Positions 48,701 through 59,700 of a DNA stretch of 64,000 bases are shown here, piece after piece. A program made the translations under genes and the position numbers. Numbering within the stretch: position 1 is the stretch's first letter; the number at the start of each line of letters is the position of its first letter. The stretch comes from Henricia sp. BOLD:AAB3569 (taxonomy: Eukaryota > Echinodermata > Asteroidea > Spinulosida > Echinasteridae). The stretch is from positions 682,001-746,000 of the forward strand of contig JBBELK010000298.1 in NCBI GenBank assembly GCA_037783545.1, given 5' to 3'. The notes under the pieces were generated by a model. It had not been told where the DNA came from, made no database searches, and saw only the letters and a list, made by a program, of their open reading frames with translations.

Positions 48701-51700
48701 GAAAAATGGAAATGTTGGCAACAAAAATTTGATTTTATTTCCTAGCTGAGCAGTAAGGTCAAATTCAAGGAGTATCTATAGGTTCTAAGCATCATTTCCT
48801 GCAATTTTGAAGAAAATCTGAATCATAAAATATTTGCCCAAAAATGATAAAAATCAGCAATTTCTCAAAATTGGCAAAAAAATTAATTGTTACAAAATGT
48901 CTTAGAAATGACTCCTAACGAAGATTTAGCTTGTTTGGAACCTATTTTGGCAGTTTTCCAAGCTAATTTCTGAGAAAAATGGAAATGTTGGCATCAAAAA
49001 TTTGATTTTATTTTCTAGCTGAGCAGTAAGGTCAAATTCAAGGAGTATCTATAGGTTCTAAGCATCATTTCCTGCAATTTTGAAGAAAATCTTAATCATA
49101 AAATAATAGCCCAAAAATGATAAAAATCACAAGGGGTTAGTCCAGCAATTTCTCAAAATTGGCAAAAAAATTACTTTCTAAAAAATGTCTTAGAAATGAC
49201 TCCTAACGAAGATTTAGCTTGTTTGGAACCTATTTTGGCAGTTTTCCAAGCTAATTTCTGAGAAAAATGGAAATGTTGGCATCAAAAATTTGATTTTATT
49301 TTCTAGCTGAGCAGTAAGGTCAAATTCAAGGAGTATCTAAGCAAGGAGGTTCTAAGCATCATTTCCTGCAATTTTGAAGAAAATCTGAATCATAAAATAT
49401 TTGCCCAAAAATGATAAAAATCACAAGGGGTTAGTCCAGCAATTTCTCAAAATTGGCAAAAAAATTACTTTCTAAGAAATATCTTAGAAATGACTCCTAA
49501 CGAAGATTTAGCTCGTTTGGAACCTATTTTGGCAGTTTTCCGAGCTAATTTCTGAGAAAAATGGAAATGTTGGCATCAAAAATTTGATTTGATTTTCTAG
49601 CCGAGCAGTAAGGTCAAATTCAAGGAGTATCTATAGGTTCTAAGCATCATTTCCTGCAATTTTGAAGAAAATCTGAATCATAAAATATTTGCCCAAAAAT
49701 GATAAAAATCACAAGCAATTTCTCAAAATTGGCAAAAAAATTTAATTGTTAAAAAATGTCTTAGAAATGACTCCTAACGAAGATTTAGCTTGTTTGGAAC
49801 CTATTTTGGCAGTTTTCCAAGCTAATTTCTGAGAAAAATGGAAATGTTGGCACCAAAAATTTGATTTTATTTTCTAGCTGAGCAGTAAGGTCAAATTCAA
49901 GGAGTATCTAAGCAAGGAGGTTCTAAGCATTATTTCCTGCAATTTTGAAGAAAATCTGAATCATAAAATATTTGCCCAAAAATAATAAAAATCACAAGGG
50001 GTTAGTCCAGCAATTTCTCAAAATTGGCAAAAAAATTTAATTGTTAAAAAATGTCTTAGAAATGACTCCTAACGAAGATTTAGCTTGTTTGGAACCTATT
50101 TTGGCAGTTTTCCAAGCTAATTTCTGAGAAAAATGGAAATGTTGGCACCAAAAATTTGATTTTATTTTCTAGCTGAGCAGTAAGGTCAAATTCAAGGAGT
50201 ATCTATAGGTTCTAAGCATCATTTCCTGCAATTTTGAAGAAAATCTTAATCATAAAATAATAGCCCAAAAATGATAAAAATCACAAGGGGTTAGTCCAGC
50301 AATTTCTCAAAATTGGCAAAAAAATTACTTTCTAAAAAATGTCTTAGAAATGACTCCTAACGAAGATTTAGCTTGTTTGGAACCTATTTTGGCAGTTTTC
50401 CAAGCTAATTTCTGAGAAAAATGGAAATGTTGGCATCAACAATTTGATTTTATTTTTTAGCTGAGCAGTAAGGTCAAATTCAAGGAGTATCTATAGGTTC
50501 TAAGCATCATTTCCTGCAATTTTGAAGAAAATCTGAATCATAAAATATTTGCCCAAAAATGATAAAAATCAGCAATTTCTCAAAATTGGCAAAAAAAATT
50601 AATTGTTACAAAATGTCTTAGAAATGACTCCTAACGAAGATTTAGCTTGTTTGGAACCTATTTTGGCAGTTTTCCAAGCTAATTTCTGAGAAAAATGGAA
50701 ATGTTGGCATCAACAATTTGATTTTATTTTCTAGCTGAGCAGTAAGGTCAAATTCAAGGAGTATCTATAGGTTCTAAGCATCATTTCCTGCAATTTTGAA
50801 GAAAATCTTAATCATAAAATATTTGCCCAAAAATGATAAAAATCACAAGGGGTTAGTCCAGCAATTTCTCAAAATTGGCAAAAAAATTACTTTCTAAAAA
50901 ATGTCTTAGAAATGACTCCTAACGAAGATTTAGCTTGTTTGGAACCTATTTTGGCAGTTTTCCAAGCTAATTTCTGAGAAAAATGGAAATGTTGGCATCA
51001 AAAATTTGATTTTATTTTCTAGCTGAGCAGTAAGGTCAAATTCAAGGAGTATCTAAGCAAGGAGGTTCTAAGCATCATTTCCTGCAATTTTGAAGAAAAT
51101 CTGAATCATAAAATATTTGCCCAAAAATGATAAAAATCACAAGGGGTTAGTCCAGCAATTTCTCAAAATTGGCAAAAAAATTACTTTCTAAGAAATGTCT
51201 TAGAAATGACTCCTAACAAGATTTAGCTCGTTTGGAACCTATTTCGGCAGTTTTCCAAGCTAATTTCTGAGAAAAATGGAAATGTTGGCAACAAAAATTT
51301 GATTTTATTTCCTAGCTGATGAAGTAAGGTCAAATTCAAGGAGTATCTATGGGTTTTAAGCAACATTTCCTGCAATTTTGAAGAAAATCTGAATCATAAA
51401 ATATTTGCCCAAAAATGATAAAAATCACAAGGGGTTAGTCCAGCAATTTCTCAAAATTGGCAACAAAATTTAATTGTTACAAAATGTCTTAGAAATGACT
51501 CTTAACGAAGATTTAGCTCGTTTGGAACCTATTTTGGCAGTTTTCCAAGCTAATTTCTGAGAAAAATGGAAATGTTGGGAAGAAAATCTGAATCATAAAA
51601 TATTTGCCCAAAAATGATAAAAATCACAAGGGGTTAGTCCAGCAATTTCTCAAAATTGGCAAAAAAAATTAATTGTTACAAAATGTCTTAGAAATGACTC

Positions 51701-54500
51701 CTAACGAAGATTTAGCTTGTTTGGAACCTATTTCGGCAGTTTTCCAAGCTAATTTCTGAGAAAAATGGAAATGTTGGCAACAAAAATTTGATTTTATTTC
51801 CTAGCTGATGAAGTAAGGTCAAATTCAAGGAGTATCTATGGGTTTTAAGCAACATTTCCTGCAATTTTGAAGAAAATCTGAATCATAAAATATTTGCCCA
51901 AAAATGATAAAAATCACAAGGGGTTAGTCCAGCAATTTCTCAAAATTGGCAACAAAATTTAATTGTTACAAAATGTCTTAGAAATGACTCTTAACGAAGA
52001 TTTAGCTCGTTTGGAACCTATTTTGGCAGTTTTCCAAGCTAATTTCTGAGAAAAATGGAAATGTTGGCAACAAAAATTTGATTTTATTTCCTAGCTGAGC
52101 AGTAAGGTCAAATTCAAGGAGTATCTATAGGTTCTAAGCATCATTTCCTGCAATTTTGAAGAAAATCTGAATCATAAAATATTTGCCCAAAAATGATAAA
52201 AATCAGCAATTTCTCAAAATTGGCAAAAAAATTAATTGTTACAAAATGTCTTAGAAATGACTCCTAACGAAGATTTAGCTTGTTTGGAACCTATTTTGGC
52301 AGTTTTCCAAGCTAATTTCTGAGAAAAATGGAAATGTTGGCATCAAAAATTTGATTTTATTTTCTAGCTGAGCAGTAAGGTCAAATTCAAGGAGTATCTA
52401 TAGGTTCTAAGCATCATTTCCTGCAATTTTGAAGAAAATCTTAATCATAAAATAATAGCCCAAAAATGATAAAAATCACAAGGGGTTAGTCCAGCAATTT
52501 CTCAAAATTGGCAAAAAAATTACTTTCTAAAAAATGTCTTAGAAATGACTCCTAACGAAGATTTAGCTTGTTTGGAACCTATTTTGGCAGTTTTCCAAGC
52601 TAATTTCTGAGAAAAATGGAAATGTTGGCATCAAAAATTTGATTTTATTTTCTAGCTGAGCAGTAAGGTCAAATTCAAGGAGTATCTAAGCAAGGAGGTT
52701 CTAAGCATCATTTCCTGCAATTTTGAAGAAAATCTGAATCATAAAATATTTGCCCAAAAATGATAAAAATCACAAGGGGTTAGTCCAGCAATTTCTCAAA
52801 ATTGGCAAAAAAATTACTTTCTAAGAAATATCTTAGAAATGACTCCTAACGAAGATTTAGCTCGTTTGGAACCTATTTTGGCAGTTTTCCGAGCTAATTT
52901 CTGAGAAAAATGGAAATGTTGGCATCAAAAATTTGATTTGATTTTCTAGCCGAGCAGTAAGGTCAAATTCAAGGAGTATCTATAGGTTCTAAGCATCATT
53001 TCCTGCAATTTTGAAGAAAATCTGAATCATAAAATATTTGCCCAAAAATGATAAAAATCACAAGCAATTTCTCAAAATTGGCAAAAAAATTTAATTGTTA
53101 AAAAATGTCTTAGAAATGACTCCTAACGAAGATTTAGCTTGTTTGGAACCTATTTTGGCAGTTTTCCAAGCTAATTTCTGAGAAAAATGGAAATGTTGGC
53201 ACCAAAAATTTGATTTTATTTTCTAGCTGAGCAGTAAGGTCAAATTCAAGGAGTATCTAAGCAAGGAGGTTCTAAGCATTATTTCCTGCAATTTTGAAGA
53301 AAATCTGAATCATAAAATATTTGCCCAAAAATAATAAAAATCACAAGGGGTTAGTCCAGCAATTTCTCAAAATTGGCAAAAAAATTTAATTGTTAAAAAA
53401 TGTCTTAGAAATGACTCCTAACGAAGATTTAGCTTGTTTGGAACCTATTTTGGCAGTTTTCCAAGCTAATTTCTGAGAAAAATGGAAATGTTGGCACCAA
53501 AAATTTGATTTTATTTTCTAGCTGAGCAGTAAGGTCAAATTCAAGGAGTATCTAAGCAAGGAGGTTCTAAGCATTATTTCCTGCAATTTTGAAGAAAATC
53601 TGAATCATAAAATATTTGCCCAAAAATAATAAAAATCACAAGGGGTTAGTCCAGCAATTTCTCAAAATTGGCAAAACAATTTAATTGTTAAAAAATGTCT
53701 TAGAAATGACTCCTAACGAAGATTTAGCTTGTTTGGAACCTATTTTTGGCAGTTTTCCAAGCTAATTTCTGAGAAAAATGGAAATGTTGGCATCAAATTT
53801 GATTTTATTTTCTAGAGTATCTATGGGTTTTAAGCAACATTTCCTGCAATTTAAGAAAATCTGAATTATAAAATAAATGTTTGGCCAGAATTGATAAAAA
53901 TCACAAGGGGTTAGTCCAGCAATTTCTCAATTTGCAACAAAATTACTTCTTAAGAAATGTCTTAGAAATGACTCCTAACGAAGATTTAGCTCGTTTGGAA
54001 CCTATTTCGGCAGTTTTCCAAGCTAATTTCGGTGAAAAATGGAAATTTTAGCAACAAATTCGATTTCCAAAATGTCATTTCATTTCTGACTGAGCAGTAA
54101 GGTCAAATTCAAGGAGTATCTAAGAAACATTTCATGCAATTTTTAAGAAAATCTGAATCATAAAATTTTTGGTCAAAAATGATAATCACAAGGGGTTAGC
54201 TATTTCTCAAAATTGGCAAAAAAATTACTTTCGAAAAAAAAATCTTAGAAATGACTCCTAACGAAAATGTAGCTCGTTTGGAACCTATTTCAGCAGTTTT
54301 CTAAGCTAATTTGGCAACAAATTTTATTTCCAAAATTTGATTTCAGGCTGAGCAGAAAGGTCAAATTTAAAGAGTATCTATGGGTTCTAAGCATCATTTC
54401 CTGCAATTTAAGAAAATCTGAATCATAAAATTTTTGGCCAAAATGATACAAATCATAAGGGGTTAAAATCTCAAAATTGGCAAAAAAATCGAATTGAAAG
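42700..54500 (+). repeat. AT-rich satellite-like array, about 275-bp monomers
   Basis: Successive monomers carry, in order, GGTCAAATTCAAGGAG, TTTCCTGCAATTTTGAAGAA, CACAAGGGGTTAGTCCAGC, ATGTCTTAGAAATGACTCC, TTTGGAACCTATTTTGGCAG and CTAATTTCTGAGAAAAATGG. Measured spacings of the first motif are 274-289 bp; some monomers are shorter after internal losses (for example near 45480). Roughly 40 monomers are present. Both edges (42700-44000 and 53800-54500) are diverged, while the centre is nearly uniform, as expected when unequal exchange homogenises an array. No coding frame runs through it. Confidence 0.93.
46760..53555 (+). repeat. 3349-bp higher-order duplication inside the satellite array
   Basis: Rare variants recur at a fixed distance. 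TCCTAACAAGATTTAGC occurs at about 47863 and 51212, and TCTAAGAAATATCTTAG at 49471 and 52820; both spacings are 3349 bp. The AGTATCTAAGCAAGGAGG variant also recurs. Identity starts near 46760/50109 and ends near 50205/53555. An older related block is at about 45060-46370. Confidence 0.8.
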
Positions 54501-55140
54501 TGTTAATTTTAAATGGGCCTGAATTTTCGACAATTATTCATAGCTAAAAAAGAGCAGAGCAGAGAAAATATTTATATTTTTCACATGACAATTTATTGAG
54601 CAGTAAGATTAGAAGCACCCAAGTCAAAAATGGTTAAAAACAATGTTATACATTTGACATGAGCTTTTTACCACATTTACATGGTTTGTACAAACAAATT
54701 ATCACTGCCATAAAATAACTTTAAGGCCTATTTTTATGGCAAATATTTCGTACGTCAGTGAGATTTCGGTGTGCACGGTTAGTGATTACAACTACGATTA
54801 GCCAAACCTCAAAATTGTTAGCTTTCGCTGTCCGTTTTTCACAGAGGCGTTGGTATCAGTGAAAACGTTACAAGTATGTGCATACCAATGACGTAAATTT
54901 CACTAAAAGTTGTTTTGCCTAACCGTGTGCGACCAAAATCTCACTATTTGTGCAAGTTGAAACTACAGCTATAAATGGTACTAAAGCCTCGTTAGATAGT
55001 TTCAAGTGCTCAGAGAATATAAAACTCAAAGAATGGTCGAACAAGAGTTTATTATAAGTATGTTACTTGGGCAAAAATCTAGAAATATTTAAGACAGAAA
55101 ATTTTACTGGGGTGACAAAATGCAATCGAATCGGTTAAAC
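54501..55140. other. Intergenic sequence right of the satellite array
   Basis: AT-rich and unique apart from the MITE-like element at 54756-54945. No gene was recognised. Confidence 0.4.
54756..54945. mobile_element. MITE-like element with 25-bp imperfect ends
   Basis: CAGTGAGATTTCGGTGTGCA and the inverse of TGCGACCAAAATCTCACTA pair with a few mismatches, both continuing into ACGGTTAG / CTAACCGT. Length is 190 bp. Confidence 0.55.
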
Positions 55141-55148
55141 CTTGCAGT

Positions 55149-55491
55149 ATTCTTGGATTTCACTTGGCTTGACAATGGTTGCTATCCGCCATTCCTGTGT
55201 CCATACTATGGCATGCCAAAGGAAAAATAATTCAACACTGAATTTTGCCAACAGCCCTGAAAAAACAAGTCTCAACATTTTTAAAAACTTGCCAACAAAA
55301 ACACGGTATGGCAGTTTCAAACAGTCTATCAACATTTAAAAGTCATGCCAACCTTTTTTTCTTGCACATTTGCAAAAATATGCGTCAACAGTAAATTATC
55401 AGTGTTGAATTATTTTTTGCTTTGGCGTGCCATAGTATGGCCAGTAATGGCAAATAGCAACCCGTTGTCAAGCCAAGTGACCCTCAAGAAT
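55149..55491. mobile_element. MITE family M1, copy C
   Basis: ATTCTTGGATTTCACTTGGC through CTATCCGCCATTCCTGTGTC on the left is matched inversely at 55420-55491. The interior is in the same orientation as copy A (AACTTGCCAACAAAAACACGG). The arms are about 75 bp long. Confidence 0.78.
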
Positions 55492-55763
55492 TTGTGTACA
55501 CCGTAGTTAGACTAAAATAAGTGATTTATTACAAATGTGGTTTTTGTTCTTTAAGTCCAGTAAGTTTGTTAAGGTACTTTCCTCCCAAAGATTATAAAAA
55601 ACGGAATACATTTAACTTCAGAATTTAAACACTGAACGATTTTTGGACACTTTTTTTTGAACACCTACTTTACTATATATACAAGCCTAGTTAGAAGTCA
55701 ACCATAAAATTGGTTCAATTATTTCCACGAGGGGGTGGGAAATACTTAAAAAACAATCATATA

Positions 55764-56485
55764 TACCGAGCAACAAAAGAAACGCATAATTTTCAGTTTA
55801 ATCAAAACTTAAAGATTTCTTTTGTAATAAGTTGACATCAAAATATCCACATGTGTGCTGAAAATTCTCACTCTCGGATCGACTGTTTTTCAATCAAAAA
55901 GTGCAGAACAAAATGAGCGTAAAGTCACACTCAACTATTTTTACTGTAACGACGGTTCAATGATAAAAATTGAAGGGAAGTCAATTTTAGAGTAACTTCT
56001 ACTCTATTCGATTCCAAATTGTTAGCGTCATCCAACAAGGAAAAACAATTTAAGACAAATTTTTGTGTTTGAACACCACTTCTCCAATAATTTGACCCTA
56101 TGTGGTATATGCGAGTCTTTCCAAAGTAAAGGGGGTATTTTGGCAAAAAAGACCACATTTTTTAGGAAATACCTTTGTCTGTTCTCAAAATAAAAGAAAT
56201 AAGTTTCAGTTCTGAAGAGATAAATTGGGCTCAAATTTGTAACCCTTTTTGGGCCCAAGTTATCTCTTCAGAACAACTGAAACTTATTTCTTTTATTTTG
56301 AGACCAGACAAAGGTATTTCCTCGAAAATGTGGTCTTTTTTGCCAAAATACCCCCATTACTGTGGAAAGACTCATATACCATTGGAAAGCTCTTTCTGCT
56401 CAAAAATACCAATATCAAATTTTTGAAAATGTCTACTTTTAGCTCATTTTGTCACATTTTTGCGCTTTTGTTGTTGCTCGGTATA
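55764..56485. mobile_element. MITE-like element with nested long hairpin, 3' of the FET gene
   Basis: The ends TATACCGAGCAACAAAAG and, inverted, TATACCGAGCAACAACAAAAG flank 720 bp. The interior includes an imperfect palindrome with arms of about 120 bp (about 56115-56238 and 56240-56380) meeting at TTTGTAACCC. The stop codon of the FET gene is only about 28 bp from its right end. Confidence 0.7.
56292..56297 (-). terminator. Candidate polyadenylation signal of the FET gene
   Basis: AATAAA on the minus strand lies about 220 bases downstream of the stop codon, inside the MITE hairpin. It is the nearest canonical signal seen. The assignment is inference. Confidence 0.3.
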
Positions 56486-56512
56486 CAAGTAACTTACGAG
56501 ATATTTTGGTGC

Positions 56513-56769
56513 TTAATACGGACGGAACCTATCTCCCCTACGGCTATCTGGTGGACCGCCACGGCCACGTGAACCGAAACCTCCACGGCCCCCTCTGTCG
56601 CTGCCCCTCCCCCTTGGGGAGAACCCACCGCCGCGGCCACCTCGGTCGCCAAAACCGCGACCGCGATCCATGCCGCCGCCACCACGTCCACGGAAACCGC
56701 CGCCGCCGCCACCGCGACCACCACGATCGCCGAAACCGCCACCACCGCCACCAGGGGCTGGCATTCCAC
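56513..56769 (-). CDS. FUS: FET gene last exon, RGG box and PY-NLS
   Basis: It encodes [18 protein letters not shown], repeated [14 protein letters not shown] units and the end [13 protein letters not shown] then TAA. The basic stretch with a terminal R-x-x-PY-like motif is the transportin-1 signal of FET proteins. Confidence 0.95.
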
Positions 56770-59700
56770 CTGTAAATGGAGACAAACCAACAATCAAAAT
56801 TTCAATTTACACACATGTAAATTGATTCAGGGACCAAATAGCCAAGTTACATGTATAATGGTGCCATCAGAAAAATTGTCAATCACATTGAAACCTGTAT
56901 ATAGTGGCCACACTCGAGACCGTAAAAACTTGGCCACTATAAACAGGTGGCCCCTTTATAAAGGTTGCATTAGCATTATACACATGCCATTTGACCAAAA
57001 GTGGGTGGCCACTATAAACAGGTGGCTTGTTTATCAAGGGGGCCTTAATAGCAGGTTTGTCTGTACATGACTAAAGATGGCAACACCTGCGATAATAGGC
57101 ATAATTTAAATGTTTTTTCTTCAGCCAATTGTGATTAGTATTGTGGTGTAATTGCTAAATACAAATCTCCAATTGTGGGGGTTTAGGTTATTCTTTCGAT
57201 TTGCAATGTTAGCATATCTGCATGACAAAACAGGACACAAGATTACTGTGCTTATTAAGAAGAATCCCACTGAATTTCACATATGTTGTGAGTTAATATA
57301 TAAACCATCCATAAATGTCCAGCATGACTTCTTGAAACAATGCAGTACTTCTATGGTTTATCGATTGCTTTCCGCGACGTAAAACACCCGGGATTGTTTG
57401 GGTGTCACTGGTCATGCACGTACACCGCGCGCACCAATAGACGCACATGAACACGCGTACAAAATACTCGCCAGCGTATTTTCGTTTGAAAATGCCGCAA
57501 GCGCGCATTGCGGTACGTTCAAATTATTGAGCATGTAGAAATACATTTTATCTTTATTGATACAACAGCCATGGCGCAACAACATAAAGCAAGGTTAAGC
57601 AACAGTAAGCGCAATTAATGCACTTTTCTTGGCCGGTAATCGCTCGAGCCACGTAGGTCATGAAAAATGACACCCGAATGATTTTTTCCGTGCACGCTGT
57701 CGGCGACTTGAGTCACCCGCATGCACAGTTGCAATATCAGGCATCCCAGAATCTATTCAGCGGCACAGGAATACAGCAGTCTAAGGGTTAAAATCCACAT
57801 AATTGAATTTTGAAAATAATTTGTGTCGATATTTGCAAGTATTTTTCTGTCTTTTAGCCACTAAATGATCTCTTACCATCAGCAGGCCGAGGGCTTCCAC
57901 ACATATTGCAGGCATCACGACGGGCAAAATTGTGATTGCTGCAACCACTGAAACAAAGAAAAACATCAAAATTGAGATAAGAACAGTAGATTGGTGAGGG
58001 AGTTCATTGGAGTTACAACATACAAATAATGAATGTTTATGAGTGCAATGGGAGGAATATTTTCATGAGGTGAAAAATGGAATGTTCCATTCAACAAGGC
58101 AAAGCCGCGTTGAATGGAACATATTTTATTTTTTTACGAAAGTTAAGACCAGGTCAAGCCCCAAAAAGTTAAGACCAGGGGTGGATTGCAATAAAGAAAC
58201 TAAGGACGTCCTAACCCCTAGGACGTCCTAACTCTGACATCACTAAGACATCATAGATGATTTTGCCTTGCAATAAAAAATTACGTGTCCTAACTTGTGT
58301 CCTATAGGACACATAAAATTTAAGACACATGTGTCCTAAGTTATGTCTTTAGAAAATTTGTTTGGAATTTATTGCTCAATTCCGACAAAAGGTGCCTTGT
58401 GACTAGGATCCAAACTTTATTTTTTGATAGTTTGACTTTCTTAAACTGAGTCTTCACTGGAAGGTAGTTACGATTCAAGCTGGACCTATGTTAATTATGA
58501 AAGTTTTCACAATGTATTTCACGCCACTGTCATGCGTACGTACGTACGTACGGCAGCAACGACCGGCGACGGTATGCAAACACACCGGCTGCGATTGAAA
58601 CGCCGTTCACAACGTAAAGACATACAAACATATAGGTCTTAGCTAAGACGTCCCAACTTTTTGATATTGCAAGGCATTTTTCAATGTGTCGTAGCTAAGA
58701 TGTCATAAATTCAGTTAGGACATATGTGTCTCAGACTTAAGACGGTTATATTGCAATCCACCCCAGGTTCCTATTTCATTAAAGTTGGAAACATTCTTAA
58801 GTTTTTTTATTTTTCCTATCTTTAAGAGCATGAGTTAGGAATGTTTATTTAGGAATGTTTCTAAATGGGCTTGATGAAATTGGACCCAGGTCAAGCCCCA
58901 AAATGTTAAGACCAGGTCAAGCCCCACAAATACTGACTCTTGAGTTATTTCTACATTCATTTTATGAATCTTCTCACCAATCTTCTTTCCAAAATTGCAA
59001 CACTCCAAGGAGCGAGATTTGCTACACTGACAGGCGTGTACAACTTAATGGTGGACAAATCCCGGTGTGTACAACTTAATGGTGGACAATTGACGTGTTT
59101 ACACATCAACCGTGGAAGACAGCGGAAAAGCTGACATTTTAACTCGTCAACCACCCCTGTGACTATACATTGCCAGAACGAGTTTACACGTCCTCCCGGG
59201 TCAGCGTCAAGTGATTAATGGCATGGAATTGATCTTACTTTTCGGTGCATATCCAGTCTCCTTGCCTGGCAGCTGCGCCGCCGCCGCCGCCACCACCGCC
59301 ACCTCGATCACCACCTCGCCCTCCACGGAAACCACCGCTATCACCATCGCGACTCCCACGGCCACGGAAACCACCACCGCTACCTGAATAAAAAAAAAGG
59401 GTCATGTTTGACGAAGTTTCCAAAAAAAATCAAACTAACAACCGGCTAGTCAAAGTGTAGCTATCAAAAACACAATGTTTATTTGTGACCAGTGGCCATG
59501 CAACTGTAAACAGGCATGCAACTAAGGCATTACTAAAAAATGCAAAATCTTCATCTTTGCACAGGGTTATTTTTTTATTATTATTTTCAATGGGACAGAT
59601 GAGGAAACAAAAAATGGGGAAATCGGCTGAAAAGTTGCATGCTTAGTAAAAACTGCTTAATGCTAAATTTCTTTGCTTTGAATAAAAAAGGATTAGCAGT

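Noticed and set aside
42700-54500. Possible CRISPR-like or coding tandem repeat
   Set aside because: The units are about 275 bp, lack spacer structure and have no continuous frame. The setting is a eukaryotic genome, so a satellite array is the simple reading.
56449-56793. Frames antisense or shifted to the last FET exon (His/Arg- or Val/Ala-rich)
   Set aside because: They are shadows of the Gly/Arg-coded RGG exon, while the true frame ends in the PY-NLS and joins correctly to the zinc-finger exon.
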